Counted from the stretch's first letter, positions 8,466 to 15,931 are shown. The stretch: 26,873 bases of DNA from SIG588 sp045591985 (GCA_045591985.1 JAZNTV010000088.1:1-26873), one strand, 5' to 3'. The notes: generated by a model from the letters alone, not told the origin. Numbers and translations: made by a program.

Positions 8466-9929
8466 TTATCGTATCAGATCGTCCATATAAGACATCAAGT
8501 TGGTGGAACGGGTGGCCGACATGTTGTTGATAAAGATGACATCGTCCACGCCGTTTTCGGTAACAAAATCGATGAAATCGTCTTTGTAATAACGGTAATC
8601 TACAACGTATACCGTCTCGTAATGGGAGACCAAGAAGGGTACGAAAGCGTTACCGAACGATTCCTTTACTACGACGCAGGAACTGCCGTCGGTAATAGCT
8701 TTGTTATGGATCTCGGTGAAGGGGTTGTCGCCGCCGATGAACGCGGAATAGAGACTTTCTTTTTTCCAACCCGAAACGTCTTTTACCACCGGCCACGACA
8801 TAGTGTTTCCCTTACGGTCGGTAAATTGCATCGAGGTGGGATACAGCGGGAAATAGGCGCGTACGGTATCGGGCGTGTTGCCCAACGCGGCGACCTTGCC
8901 CGTTTTGCTGTATAGCGTGCCGAGATAGCCGTCGAAATCTTGGAATTCATAATCGGTCAGTGCGGGTACCGCTGTACCTTTTGCTTCACCAAATGCGGTA
9001 TAGGCATAATACGCGCCGGTGGCGGTCCAGTGGTGGTCGGTACGGAAATAGAGGTATTCGTCGCGGTGAGCACGCAGAGCGGAATAGGCATCCACCGTCT
9101 TTACACTCGTATCCAATGAGCCGTAGATATAGTCTATGGCCTTTTTCTGATCGGCAGACCGCACGTCATCACGCACGTCATCATCCAACACGATATCGAT
9201 GGCTAACGGAACAAGAATATCGTATACCGTTGCTTTGTCCTTCAGGGCGGCGGCCGCGCGATTGACGGCGCCGACATACATGTCCGCCGCTTTCTGGCTG
9301 AAACTGTAATACTCGTATCCCGCGTTGCCGACCACCAAAATCGAGCCGAGTGTTTGCGGGACATTTTCGGTAACCGGCGGTGCGGTCGTAGTGGTGGTCG
9401 TGGGGGAGGTTTCGGTGGTCGTAGTGGTATTGTTCGAGTCGGTAACGGTTGTGACCGATATCTCTGTTGCGGTCGTTGTGCTTCCCGTTGTGGAATACGG
9501 CGGCAGAGTGGCGGTCGTAGATGGTGTGGTCACCGCCGTTGTGGGGCGGGTGGGGATGTCGGGAATTGCGTCGTCGTCAAAGTGATTGTCGTTGTCGGTA
9601 TACACCGCATGCTGACGAATGCCGTAAAGGGATTCCACTTGCCCTTGTATCAACACCATTTCCTCGCGTAGAGGGAAAGTGTCCGAAAACCACGTATCGA
9701 TATCTGCAAAATACTCGCCGCTGAACAAGGCATCTACCGTAAAAGCGGGGAAGGGGGCCAACTGTCGTTTTTCGCCTTCGGAATAGGTCGGGCGCAAAAA
9801 CAGCAAGAAGGAAAGCACGCACCCTGCTGCCAAAGCGAGAAAAAAGACAAGGATCTTCCATGCAATATAGCCGTGGCGATATTGTTCGCGTTGCAATTCG
9901 GGAGAAAATGTCAGGCGTTTGTGTTTCAT
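8466..9929 (-). CDS. DHHW-motif protein, AlgJ/AlgX-like acetylation partner
   Basis: A 487-aa type II membrane protein: a basic N-terminus, one transmembrane helix (~22-46) and an extracellular body. A long Thr-rich linker (~128-190) splits the ectodomain. The C-terminal half carries FRTDHHWTATGAYYAY, with Asp298-His299-His300-Trp301, the signature of the DHHW family (SGNH-like, related to AlgJ/AlgX). These proteins work with an MBOAT O-acyltransferase to acetylate exported polysaccharides, and exactly such a gene lies 15 bases upstream in the operon. Expected role: extracytoplasmic acetyl transfer to a cell-surface glycan. The acceptor polymer is unknown. The Thr linker resembles that of the LamG-like protein at 2811-3797. 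Confidence 0.9.
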   Translation of the reverse strand: MKHKRLTFSPELQREQYRHGYIAWKILVFFLALAAGCVLSFLLFLRPTYSEGEKRQLAPFPAFTVDALFSGEYFADIDTWFSDTFPLREEMVLIQGQVESLYGIRQHAVYTDNDNHFDDDAIPDIPTRPTTAVTTPSTTATLPPYSTTGSTTTATEISVTTVTDSNNTTTTTETSPTTTTTTAPPVTENVPQTLGSILVVGNAGYEYYSFSQKAADMYVGAVNRAAAALKDKATVYDILVPLAIDIVLDDDVRDDVRSADQKKAIDYIYGSLDTSVKTVDAYSALRAHRDEYLYFRTDHHWTATGAYYAYTAFGEAKGTAVPALTDYEFQDFDGYLGTLYSKTGKVAALGNTPDTVRAYFPLYPTSMQFTDRKGNTMSWPVVKDVSGWKKESLYSAFIGGDNPFTEIHNKAITDGSSCVVVKESFGNAFVPFLVSHYETVYVVDYRYYKDDFIDFVTENGVDDVIFINNMSATRSTNLMSYMDDLIR

Positions 9930-9944
9930 AGACCGATCCTCCCT

Positions 9945-11414
9945 TTAGAATTGAAAATACAAAAACGGATTATAACTGTTGCCTATCAACGCAAAGGTGG
10001 AAAGCAGCAACAGCACGACGGGTGCCGATACCTGTACGGTGTTTAACAGAAGGCGTGCGCCGCGGTTTACGGGGGCAGCATGGTGTAACCGCTCGTTTAT
10101 CCAATGTACAAGCGGCGTAACGCCCAAGACGGCGATCGGCAGGAAGAAGACGTAATTCAGCCAGACCGTGTTGGCTTCAAATGTGGTAAGCGGGTTCGCG
10201 TTTTGTCCGAACAAACCGCAAACGGCAAGCCATACGAGGGATAGGTTGCGGAAACGGAACAGGATCCACCCGAAGAAGACCACCACCATGGAATAGAGCC
10301 AAGAAAACACGGAGGGAAGGCGATCAAGCAGGCGTTTCAAGAACAATTTTTCCAACACCAAAAACACAAAATAGTAAAGTCCCCACAGCACAAAATTCCA
10401 ACTTGCACCATGCCACAATCCTGTTAATGCCCATACGACCAACAGGTTGCGTAATGTACGCCACATACCGCGTCGACTGCCGCCGAGCGGGATATAGACA
10501 TAGTCGCGGAAGAAGGTGCCGAGCGAGATGTGCCATCGCCGCCAGAATTCGGTGATCGAGCGGGAAAGATAGGGATAATCAAAGTTTTCAAGGTAGTGGA
10601 AACCGATCATACGTCCCATACCGATCGCCATATCGGAATAGGCTGAGAAATCCAGATAGATCTGGAGCATATAAGCGAGTGCGCCGAGCCACAAAAGTGA
10701 AACGGGTTGTGATGCAATGACTTCGGCTGCGGCGGCTGTTTCTGCTGCAGTGGCGGCAAGTCCATCGGCAGGGAAATATTTGTCGGCAATTACGGCACAG
10801 GTGTTAGCAAGCAACACTTTTTTGCCGAGGCCGACCGTAAAGCGGGTAATGCCGTAACTGACATCCGATGCGGACGCACGGCGAAACAGCAGTTCTTCCG
10901 ACACATGGCTGTATCGCACGATCGGGCCCGCGATACATTGGTGGAACAGACTGACGTACAGTAAAAGGCGAAAGAAACTGCGCTGTGCCGCGACTTCGCC
11001 GCGATAGACATCTACCACATAGGAAAGCAATTGGAAGGTGTAAAACGAAATGCCGATGGGGAGTAGGATTTGCGGAACGACCGCAGGGAAGCCCGTGAGT
11101 GCTTGCAGGTTGGTCATGGTGAAGGTGCCGTACTTGAACACGCCGAGCAACCCGAGGTCTACTACACAGGCGAGAACCAACCACAGAGTGGCACGTCGAT
11201 AACCGCTGTGCCGTTCGATCAGACGGGCAAATACCCAGTCGAAAAAGGTCATGCCGACCAACAACAACACATACAGCGGCTCGCCCCATGCATAAAACAA
11301 CAGGGAGAAGATAAGTAACACCGCGTTTTTTACGCGAATGCCCCGTGCCAACACGTAAAACAGCATGCACAACGGGAAAAAAGCAAACACGAACAACAAG
11401 TTCGAAAAAACCAA
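9945..11414 (-). CDS. MBOAT family O-acyltransferase (AlgI/DltB-like)
   Basis: A 489-aa polytopic membrane protein that would move acetyl or acyl groups across the membrane for polysaccharide O-acylation. It has about 10-12 hydrophobic segments, the AlgI-like YSDMAIGMGRMIGF stretch, EFWRRWHISLGTFFRDYVYIP, and the invariant MBOAT histidine in LTGLWHGASWNF (His335). I chose the TTG start at 11412-11414: it has GAGGTG six bases upstream and gives MVFSNLLFVFAFFP, the usual MBOAT N-terminus. An open frame continues up to 11480 but would overlap the promoter. First gene of the five-gene operon, paired with the DHHW protein. Confidence 0.93.
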   Translation of the reverse strand: MVFSNLLFVFAFFPLCMLFYVLARGIRVKNAVLLIFSLLFYAWGEPLYVLLLVGMTFFDWVFARLIERHSGYRRATLWLVLACVVDLGLLGVFKYGTFTMTNLQALTGFPAVVPQILLPIGISFYTFQLLSYVVDVYRGEVAAQRSFFRLLLYVSLFHQCIAGPIVRYSHVSEELLFRRASASDVSYGITRFTVGLGKKVLLANTCAVIADKYFPADGLAATAAETAAAAEVIASQPVSLLWLGALAYMLQIYLDFSAYSDMAIGMGRMIGFHYLENFDYPYLSRSITEFWRRWHISLGTFFRDYVYIPLGGSRRGMWRTLRNLLVVWALTGLWHGASWNFVLWGLYYFVFLVLEKLFLKRLLDRLPSVFSWLYSMVVVFFGWILFRFRNLSLVWLAVCGLFGQNANPLTTFEANTVWLNYVFFLPIAVLGVTPLVHWINERLHHAAPVNRGARLLLNTVQVSAPVVLLLLSTFALIGNSYNPFLYFQF

Positions 11415-11451
11415 TGTATTCACCTCGAAAACAGAAAATATACTAAAATAC

Positions 11452-11480
11452 ATAATATCGTATTTTTCGACCAGTTGCAA
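11452..11480 (-). promoter_or_regulatory. sigma-A promoter of the leftward five-gene operon
   Basis: On the minus strand: TTGCAA (11480-11475), a 17-base spacer, and TATTAT (11457-11452), ~37 bases before the chosen TTG start. Gaps of 3-15 bases between all five genes make this the only obvious promoter of the operon. Confidence 0.65.
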
Positions 11481-11525
11481 CCCTAAACCGCGCTTTTTTC
11501 AAAAATTTCCATTGCTCGAAGTGGC

Positions 11526-11555
11526 TTGACAGATCTTGTAAACTTTTGGTACAAT
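11526..11555 (+). promoter_or_regulatory. sigma-A promoter of the HAD phosphatase gene
   Basis: TTGACA at 11526-11531, 18-base spacer, TACAAT at 11550-11555. It is divergent from the MBOAT operon promoter, with the -35 boxes about 45 bases apart. Confidence 0.75.
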
Positions 11556-11584
11556 ATTCGAAAGGACTTGCGAGGTAGATGGCT

Positions 11585-12214
11585 ATGGCACGAGTGGAGA
11601 TCTTTGATTTGGATGGTACGTTGCTGGATTCGGCGGATGTGTGGCGTACAATAGATGAACAATTCTTGCATAAGCGCGGGTTGACCTTGCCCGACGACTA
11701 TGCGCGGGCGGTATCGGTGATGCATCTGGGCGAAGCGGCAGACTACACAATCGCCCGGTTTTGCTTAAACGAAAAGGCAGAAGACATCGTGGCCGAATGG
11801 CGACGAATGGCGAAAGAGGCATATGCGGGCGCCGTGCCGCTGAAAGCGGGGGCACTTGCCTTTTTGTCGGCGCGTCGAACGGCGGGACAACGTATGGCGG
11901 TGGCTACGGCGTTGGTGCGTGAGTTGGCGGAAGCGGCGCTCGCCCACCACGGTGTTTTGGATTGGTTTGAAACGATCGTGTGTGCCGATGAAGTGGGCGC
12001 AGGAAAGTCTTCCCCCGCGGTGTATCTTGCTACGGCGGCGCAACTTGGTGTTTCACCGACGGAATGTACGGTGTATGAAGATACGTTGGGTGGTGTGCGT
12101 TCGGCCAAGGGGGCGGGAATGTATACGATAGCGCTCGAGGACAAAGGTTCGCTCCTCGATCGTGAAACCATCCGCCGCGAAGCCGACGAATATTGGCATA
12201 CCTTTAAAATTTAA
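11585..12214 (+). CDS. HAD-superfamily hydrolase, phosphoglycolate phosphatase/beta-PGM-like
   Basis: A 209-aa cytosolic HAD hydrolase with a helical cap. Motif I is DLDGT (nucleophile Asp8, acid/base Asp10), motif II is near Thr109 (MAVATA), motif III is Lys141 (GAGKSSP) and motif IV is Glu165/Asp166 (VYEDTLGGVRSAKGAGM). The cap lies at ~14-80. This pattern fits subfamily IA phosphatases and beta-phosphoglucomutase-like enzymes; the substrate is open. Two ATGs (11579 and 11585) are in frame. GAGG at 11572-11575 is only three bases from the first and nine from the second, so the second is preferred. Confidence 0.88.
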   Translation: MARVEIFDLDGTLLDSADVWRTIDEQFLHKRGLTLPDDYARAVSVMHLGEAADYTIARFCLNEKAEDIVAEWRRMAKEAYAGAVPLKAGALAFLSARRTAGQRMAVATALVRELAEAALAHHGVLDWFETIVCADEVGAGKSSPAVYLATAAQLGVSPTECTVYEDTLGGVRSAKGAGMYTIALEDKGSLLDRETIRREADEYWHTFKI

Positions 12215-12282
12215 TTCCCGTTCACAGATGGAACGGTAAAATGTGGTAAAATACAGTTACCATAAACGAAAGAGGCACAGAA

Positions 12283-13650
12283 ATGAAAAAACGTGACTAC
12301 TCCAAAATTACCCCCGCCATTCAGGCGTTGGCGGAAAAATGTGTAAAAAACGGCGCCATATCGCCGGAGCTGCACGTAAAATATGCGGTCAACCGCGGTT
12401 TGCGCGACGTGAACGGCAAAGGCGTGTTGACAGGACTGACCGAGATCTCCGAAATTGAATCCAAACAGATCGTGAACGGCGAAGAGATACCTTGTGAAGG
12501 GAAATTGTTTTATCGCGGATACGCTATCGAAGATTTGGTGAAGGGCTTCGTCGGCGACGATCGTTTTGGGTTTGAAGAGATCACCTATCTGATTCTGTTC
12601 GGTGAGTTGCCGAATGCACAGGAATATGCCGATTTCCGTGCGTTGCTGGCGGATTATCGCTCGCTCCCCAACTCTTTTGTGCGCGACTTTATTATGAAAG
12701 CGCCCAGCACCGATATGATGAATTCACTCGCTCGCAGCGTGCTCGCGCTGTATGCATACGATAACAATCCCGACGATGTGTCGGTGGAAAACGTGTTGCG
12801 GCAGTGCCTGCAGTTGATTGCGATGTTCCCGCTTTTGGCGGTATACGGTTATCAGGCATACGACTATTACCGTCGCGATCGTAAAAGTTTTTTCATCCAC
12901 GAACCGCGTCCTGAACTTTCCACGGCGGAAAACATTTTGCATATGTTGCGACTGGATGGCGAGTATACGCCGCTGGAAGCAAAGATTCTTGATATGTCGT
13001 TAGTGTTGCATGCCGAGCACGGCGGCGGTAACAACTCCACTTTTACGACTCATGTGGTGTCTTCTTCGGGGACCGACACCTATTCCGCGGTGGCGGCATC
13101 ACTCGGTTCTCTTAAAGGGCCGAAACACGGCGGTGCCAATATCAAAGTATGTGCAATGTTCAAAGACATCAAGAAGAATGTACATAACTGGAACGATCAC
13201 GACGAGATCAAGGCGTATTTGCGTCGCATTCTGCGCAAAGAAGCCTTTGATAAGAGCGGACTTATCTACGGTATGGGACATGCGGTGTATTCGCTGTCCG
13301 ATCCGCGTGCCCGCATTTTGAAGGGGTACGTGGAGCAACTTGCCAAAGAAAAGCATCTGAAAAAGGAATATGCACTGTATGCCGCTGTCGAGAAGTTGGC
13401 GCCCGAGGTGATCGCGGAAGAACGTCACGTCTACAAAGGTGTCAGCGCCAATGTAGATTTCTATAGCGGTTTTGTGTATGATATGCTGGGTCTTCCGGCC
13501 GAACTGTATACACCGCTCTTTGCCACAGCGCGCATTACCGGATGGAGTGCACATCGTTTGGAGGAACTCTCCAATGCGGGCAAGATCATCCGTCCCGCCT
13601 ACATGGCGGTACAGCCGCGACAGGCGTATCGCGCAATGGAACAACGCTAA
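12283..13650 (+). CDS. gltA: citrate synthase (citrate/2-methylcitrate synthase family)
   Basis: A 455-aa enzyme condensing acetyl-CoA (or propionyl-CoA) with oxaloacetate. The three catalytic residues are visible: His246 in LHAEHGGGNNSTF, His282 in GPKHGGAN and Asp392 in VSANVDFYSGF. Also present are the substrate-site YRGYAIEDL region and GMGHAVYSLSDPRA. The chain is slightly longer than the ~430-aa proteobacterial form because of an N-terminal extension of ~35 residues, typical of clostridial versions. The start is ATG 12283 with AAAGAGG upstream. In clostridia it usually feeds glutamate synthesis through a partial TCA branch; aconitase and isocitrate dehydrogenase are not in this window. 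A short hairpin (12218-12236) lies before it, but I see no clear promoter or strong terminator. Confidence 0.95.
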   Translation: MKKRDYSKITPAIQALAEKCVKNGAISPELHVKYAVNRGLRDVNGKGVLTGLTEISEIESKQIVNGEEIPCEGKLFYRGYAIEDLVKGFVGDDRFGFEEITYLILFGELPNAQEYADFRALLADYRSLPNSFVRDFIMKAPSTDMMNSLARSVLALYAYDNNPDDVSVENVLRQCLQLIAMFPLLAVYGYQAYDYYRRDRKSFFIHEPRPELSTAENILHMLRLDGEYTPLEAKILDMSLVLHAEHGGGNNSTFTTHVVSSSGTDTYSAVAASLGSLKGPKHGGANIKVCAMFKDIKKNVHNWNDHDEIKAYLRRILRKEAFDKSGLIYGMGHAVYSLSDPRARILKGYVEQLAKEKHLKKEYALYAAVEKLAPEVIAEERHVYKGVSANVDFYSGFVYDMLGLPAELYTPLFATARITGWSAHRLEELSNAGKIIRPAYMAVQPRQAYRAMEQR

Positions 13651-13678
13651 AAATTTTTTAGTTTTTTAAAAAAAGATA

Positions 13679-13707
13679 TTGACAAAATGCTCTTCCCCCG
13701 CTATAAT
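13679..13707 (+). promoter_or_regulatory. consensus promoter of the tRNA-Asp/tRNA-Thr operon
   Basis: TTGACA (13679-13684), exactly 17 bases, TATAAT (13702-13707): a perfect match to the sigma-A consensus, as expected for stable RNA genes. Confidence 0.93.
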
Positions 13708-13737
13708 GTTAAACGTTGCAGCTGAGCAACGAAACGC

Positions 13738-13814
13738 GGCCCGGTAGTTCAGCTGGTTAGAACGCTAGCCTGTCACGCTAGAGGTCGACGGTTCGAGCCC
13801 GTTCCGGGTCGCCA
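13738..13814 (+). tRNA. tRNA-Asp (GTC)
   Basis: A 77-nt cloverleaf. The acceptor stem GGCCCGG pairs with CCGGGTC; the D-arm carries AGCTGGTTAGA; the anticodon loop CTGTCAC holds GTC; the T-arm is GACGG-TTCGAGC-CCGTT; discriminator G and a genomically encoded CCA follow. The leader has a 6-bp hairpin (CGTTGC/GCAACG, 13714-13731). Confidence 0.97.
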
Positions 13815-13819
13815 TATTT

Positions 13820-13895
<76 letters not shown>

Positions 13896-13932
13896 AAAAA
13901 TAAAGCACTTCTTCGGAAGTGCTTTATTTTTA
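13896..13932 (+). terminator. terminator of the tRNA operon
   Basis: An A/T-flanked stem with GCACTTC/GAAGTGC, TTCG loop (13912-13915) and ATTTTT tail, one base after the tRNA-Thr CCA. The palindrome array starts right at the end of its T-run. Confidence 0.9.
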
Positions 13933-13933
13933 T

Positions 13934-14118
13934 CCAATCCGAAGGATTGGTATGTAATCGCCGCAAGGCATATGTAATCACGCGAAGCGTGTATGGCATC
14001 ACCGCAGGTGCATTTCCCTTCGGATTGATTACATACCACCTACGGTGGATTACATACATTTCTTCGAAATGATTACAATCCGCAACAAGTTGCGGAGTAC
14101 ATACAATGCTTCGCATTG
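13934..14118. repeat. palindrome array A (about nine hairpins, mirror-symmetric)
   Basis: About nine consecutive short perfect or near-perfect palindromes, each with a different stem: for example 13934-13950, 13979-13991, 14000-14010, 14036-14048, 14057-14071, 14080-14095 and 14104-14118. Left-half spacers read TATGTAAT (twice) and TATGGCAT; right-half spacers read ATTACATA, the reverse complement. Several left-half loops are GAA and two right-half loops are TTC, so the halves are mirror images turning around ~14011-14027. The stems differ between units but stay self-complementary. No coding potential is seen. Confidence 0.85.
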
Positions 14119-14144
14119 ATTTATCGTCGCTTTTATGCTATAAA
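14116..14144 (+). promoter_or_regulatory. extended -10 promoter closing array A
   Basis: TTGATT (14116-14121), 17-base spacer, TGC-TATAAA (-10 at 14139-14144). The -35 begins in the last arm of the array. The 14 bases CTTTTATGCTATAA are shared with the promoters at 15885 and 16614. Transcription would run straight into the terminator of the opposing small gene. Confidence 0.7.
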
Positions 14145-14169
14145 AAAGCCGTGAAATTTACGGCTTTTT
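14143..14169 (-). terminator. terminator of the ribbon-helix-helix gene
   Basis: AAAAAGCCGT/ACGGCTTTTT stem (14143-14152 with 14160-14169). It contains the minus-strand stop codon (14158-14160) and ends in a T-run on that strand; it is symmetrical enough to stop rightward transcription as well. Confidence 0.8.
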
Positions 14170-14313
14170 ACTTTCAATATTATTTATATGTTGTTTTAAA
14201 ACGAGATTTATATATTGTGATAAGGAACGGTCATCATATTCGGCTTTTTCTTTTAATTTTGCTAAAATATCGTTATCAATAGTTATGCTTATTTTTTCTT
14301 TCAAGGGTTTCAT
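14158..14313 (-). CDS. small ribbon-helix-helix-type protein, antitoxin-like
   Basis: A 51-aa protein, MKPLKEKISITIDNDILAKL onward. One predicted beta-strand (KISITID) and two helices (NDILAKLKEKAEYDD, SLSQYINLVLKQHI) match the Arc/CopG ribbon-helix-helix fold, whose members are DNA-binding dimers and often antitoxins or plasmid regulators. The start is ATG 14311-14313, with GAGGTG six bases upstream; the open frame continues to 14415 without a better ribosome binding site. A TATAAT lies on the same strand at 14337-14332, but its -35 is poor. No toxin gene is adjacent on the same strand. It opposes the flanking genes and lies in AT-rich DNA. Confidence 0.75.
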   Translation of the reverse strand: MKPLKEKISITIDNDILAKLKEKAEYDDRSLSQYINLVLKQHINNIESKKP

Positions 14314-14357
14314 TTGTATCACCTCAAAAATATTATAAGACAAAATGCTAAAAAATA

Positions 14358-14386
14358 TTGACAAGTAGTATAAAGTAGGATAAAAT
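14358..14386 (+). promoter_or_regulatory. promoter of the zinc-ribbon operon
   Basis: TTGACA (14358-14363), 17-base spacer, TAAAAT (14381-14386), 43 bases before the first zinc-ribbon start codon and divergent from the ribbon-helix-helix gene. Confidence 0.75.
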
Positions 14387-14429
14387 AAGATGGTCATAAT
14401 TTGACGAAAAAACAAAAGGAGTGACGAAA

Positions 14430-14747
14430 ATGAAATTTTGTCAAAAATGTGGAAAAGAAATTATGGATGAGGCAGTGGTATGTCCCAGTTGCGGCTGTGC
14501 AATTGAAAACAAGACTGAGCCTGTTAAGGTTAGCATTCCTAAAAAAGCAAAGAATGCAAAGATTTTCGGAATTTTGAGCCTATTGCTTTTAGCACCGCTT
14601 GGTATACCCGCAATTATTCTTGCTAACCAAAGCAAAGCAGAAACAGGCGGTGTTATGTGTAAGCAGGCTAAAACAGGATTTGTTTGCGGAATCATTGGCT
14701 TGTGCTGGTGGGGTATTAATTTGATTATGTTGTTAGGTGGATTCTAA
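14430..14747 (+). CDS. zinc-ribbon membrane protein with DUF4190-like domain (1)
   Basis: A 105-aa protein: an N-terminal zinc ribbon (Cys4, Cys7, Cys18, Cys21 in MKFCQKCGKEIMDEAVVCPS), a short Lys-rich linker, then two hydrophobic segments (~48-68 and ~82-104). The central GIPAIILANQSKAETGG resembles DUF4190. The start is ATG 14430 with AAGGAG eight bases upstream; the in-frame GTG at 14421 overlaps that RBS and is rejected. First of three tandem paralogues with the same N-terminal pattern. Function is unknown; zinc-ribbon plus TM proteins are common in Clostridia and have been suggested to sense or organise membrane partners. Confidence 0.85.
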   Translation: MKFCQKCGKEIMDEAVVCPSCGCAIENKTEPVKVSIPKKAKNAKIFGILSLLLLAPLGIPAIILANQSKAETGGVMCKQAKTGFVCGIIGLCWWGINLIMLLGGF

Positions 14748-14748
14748 T

Positions 14749-15129
14749 ATGAAATATTGCACCCATTGCGGCAAAGAAATTGCGGATGAAGCAGTAATAT
14801 GTCTTAATTGTGGTTGTAGTGTGCAACCGAGATACTCAGCAATACACACTGCACAACCATACAGTGCACCGCAACAGATGTGCATTGAAGAAGAAACGGA
14901 ACCACAGCTTGCCACTTGGTCAAAAATCTGCGGAATTGTGAGTTTCTTTATAGGGTGGTTTGCGTTAGGAATTACAGCCATTGTGTTGGCAAACATGAGC
15001 AAAGATGAAACGGGTGGAAATATGTGCCAGTCTGCAAAGGTTGGATATGTATGTGGCATTGTGTCCACTATATTGAGTTTTGTGCTTTTTGTTATTATTG
15101 TGGCTATAATTACTGCGGTATCGCTTTAA
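14749..15129 (+). CDS. zinc-ribbon membrane protein with DUF4190-like domain (2)
   Basis: A 126-aa paralogue starting one base after the previous stop (ATG 14749, AGGTGG at 14735-14740). The zinc ribbon has Cys4, Cys7, Cys18 and Cys21 (MKYCTHCGKEIADEAVICLN). A Gln/Thr/Tyr-rich linker (~25-60) follows, then two transmembrane segments (~66-87 and ~100-125) with the family-typical ITAIVLANMSKDETGG between them. Very likely co-transcribed with both neighbours. Confidence 0.85.
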   Translation: MKYCTHCGKEIADEAVICLNCGCSVQPRYSAIHTAQPYSAPQQMCIEEETEPQLATWSKICGIVSFFIGWFALGITAIVLANMSKDETGGNMCQSAKVGYVCGIVSTILSFVLFVIIVAIITAVSL

Positions 15130-15140
15130 AGGAGGATTAT

Positions 15141-15614
15141 ATGAAATACTGTACACATTGCGGAAAAGAGATTATGGACGAGGCGGTTATTTGCCCGGGT
15201 TGCGGTTGCGCGGTGGGTTCGTCGGCTCAGGCGGCATCGGTCGGCAATGCGGATATCTCCGCTTTGCTGAATACCTTATCGCAAAGAGTGAAGACCAATG
15301 GGATCATTTGGCTGGTCATCGGCATCTTGCAGGTGCTGTGCGGAATTTTCTTGAATTGGGTTTTTCTGATAGTCGGTGTTTTGAACATCATTTCATCCGT
15401 TCAGGATATGAATTACAGTAAGGAACTGTTGGAAAAGCCGGTAGGCATCGTAGCCAAATTCGAGCCGATCGTTGGGCCGATCATTACGCTGATCTACAAT
15501 TTGGTGTTTGGCGGCGTTATCGGTGTGGTAGGCTCTATATATTATTTTGTTGCTATTAGAAATTATGTTATGGAAAACAAGCAGTATTTTGCAAACTTAG
15601 ATGCTAAAAAATAA
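15141..15614 (+). CDS. zinc-ribbon membrane protein (3)
   Basis: A 157-aa protein with the same zinc ribbon (Cys4, Cys7, Cys18, Cys21; MKYCTHCGKEIMDEAVICPG) but a different membrane part: hydrophobic segments at ~50-70, ~72-88 and ~115-140, with no DUF4190 signature. The start is ATG 15141 behind AAAGGAGG; an upstream open frame from 15024 overlaps the previous gene and is rejected. Codon use is more GC-rich than in its two neighbours, suggesting a separate origin for the C-terminal part. Last gene before element E1 and its terminator. Confidence 0.85.
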   Translation: MKYCTHCGKEIMDEAVICPGCGCAVGSSAQAASVGNADISALLNTLSQRVKTNGIIWLVIGILQVLCGIFLNWVFLIVGVLNIISSVQDMNYSKELLEKPVGIVAKFEPIVGPIITLIYNLVFGGVIGVVGSIYYFVAIRNYVMENKQYFANLDAKK

Positions 15615-15660
15615 AGAAAATCAAGTTTTTTGACCGGTTCCATTTTGAGTGTCGGTCCCA
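15615..15660 (+). repeat. 3'-end element E, copy 1
   Basis: A 46-bp element beginning at the stop codon of the zinc-ribbon gene. It matches copy 2 (16446-16491) at 41 of 46 positions by eye. Both contain GACCGGTTCC and GTGTCGGTCCC, which fold into an imperfect hairpin (GACCG/CGGTC). A terminator follows directly in both. Confidence 0.8.
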
Positions 15661-15694
15661 AAAAATTCCAAGTCTTCGGACTTGGAATTTTTTT
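15660..15694 (+). terminator. terminator of the zinc-ribbon operon
   Basis: A perfect 15-bp stem (15660-15674 with 15679-15693), TTCG tetraloop, and T-run. Confidence 0.92.
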
Positions 15695-15696
15695 AT

Positions 15697-15887
15697 CCAT
15701 TGCGAAAGCAATGGCATATCATCAACGATAGCAACGCTATCGTTGTATCTCATCAGTCCGTTAGGACTGTATATCATCACGCTTTAGCGTGTATCAAAAA
15801 TACTTTCGCAATGATGATATACAAAACTAAAGTTTTGATGATATGCAATTCCTTGCGAAATTGATGATATACAACGGCAAGCCGTTG
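15697..15887. repeat. palindrome array B (about eight hairpins, mirror-symmetric)
   Basis: Palindromes at 15697-15714, 15723-15745 (10-bp stem), 15754-15769, 15778-15791, 15822-15837, 15846-15863 (imperfect) and 15872-15887, plus a degenerate centre (~15797-15812). Left spacers are CATATCAT, TATCTCAT and TATATCAT; right spacers are ATGATATA and ATGATATG, their reverse complements. The design matches array A, but the spacer word differs. It starts two bases past the preceding T-run and ends inside the next promoter's -35 box. Confidence 0.85.
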
Positions 15888-15913
15888 ATTTATTTCCACT
15901 TTTATGCTATAAT
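15885..15913 (+). promoter_or_regulatory. extended -10 promoter closing array B
   Basis: TTGATT (15885-15890), 17 bases, TGC-TATAAT (-10 at 15908-15913). The -35 starts in the last array palindrome, as at array A. It drives the two-TM gene 19 bases downstream. Confidence 0.85.
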
Positions 15914-15931
15914 ACACCCAAGGCGGTGATT

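Noticed and set aside
12218..12236. Terminator between the HAD gene and citrate synthase
   Set aside because: The stem is only 6 bp and is not followed by a T-run.
14158..14415. 85-aa version of the minus-strand small gene
   Set aside because: The extra N-terminus is hydrophobic, has no RBS and crosses the promoter region; the ATG at 14313 has GAGGTG at ideal spacing.
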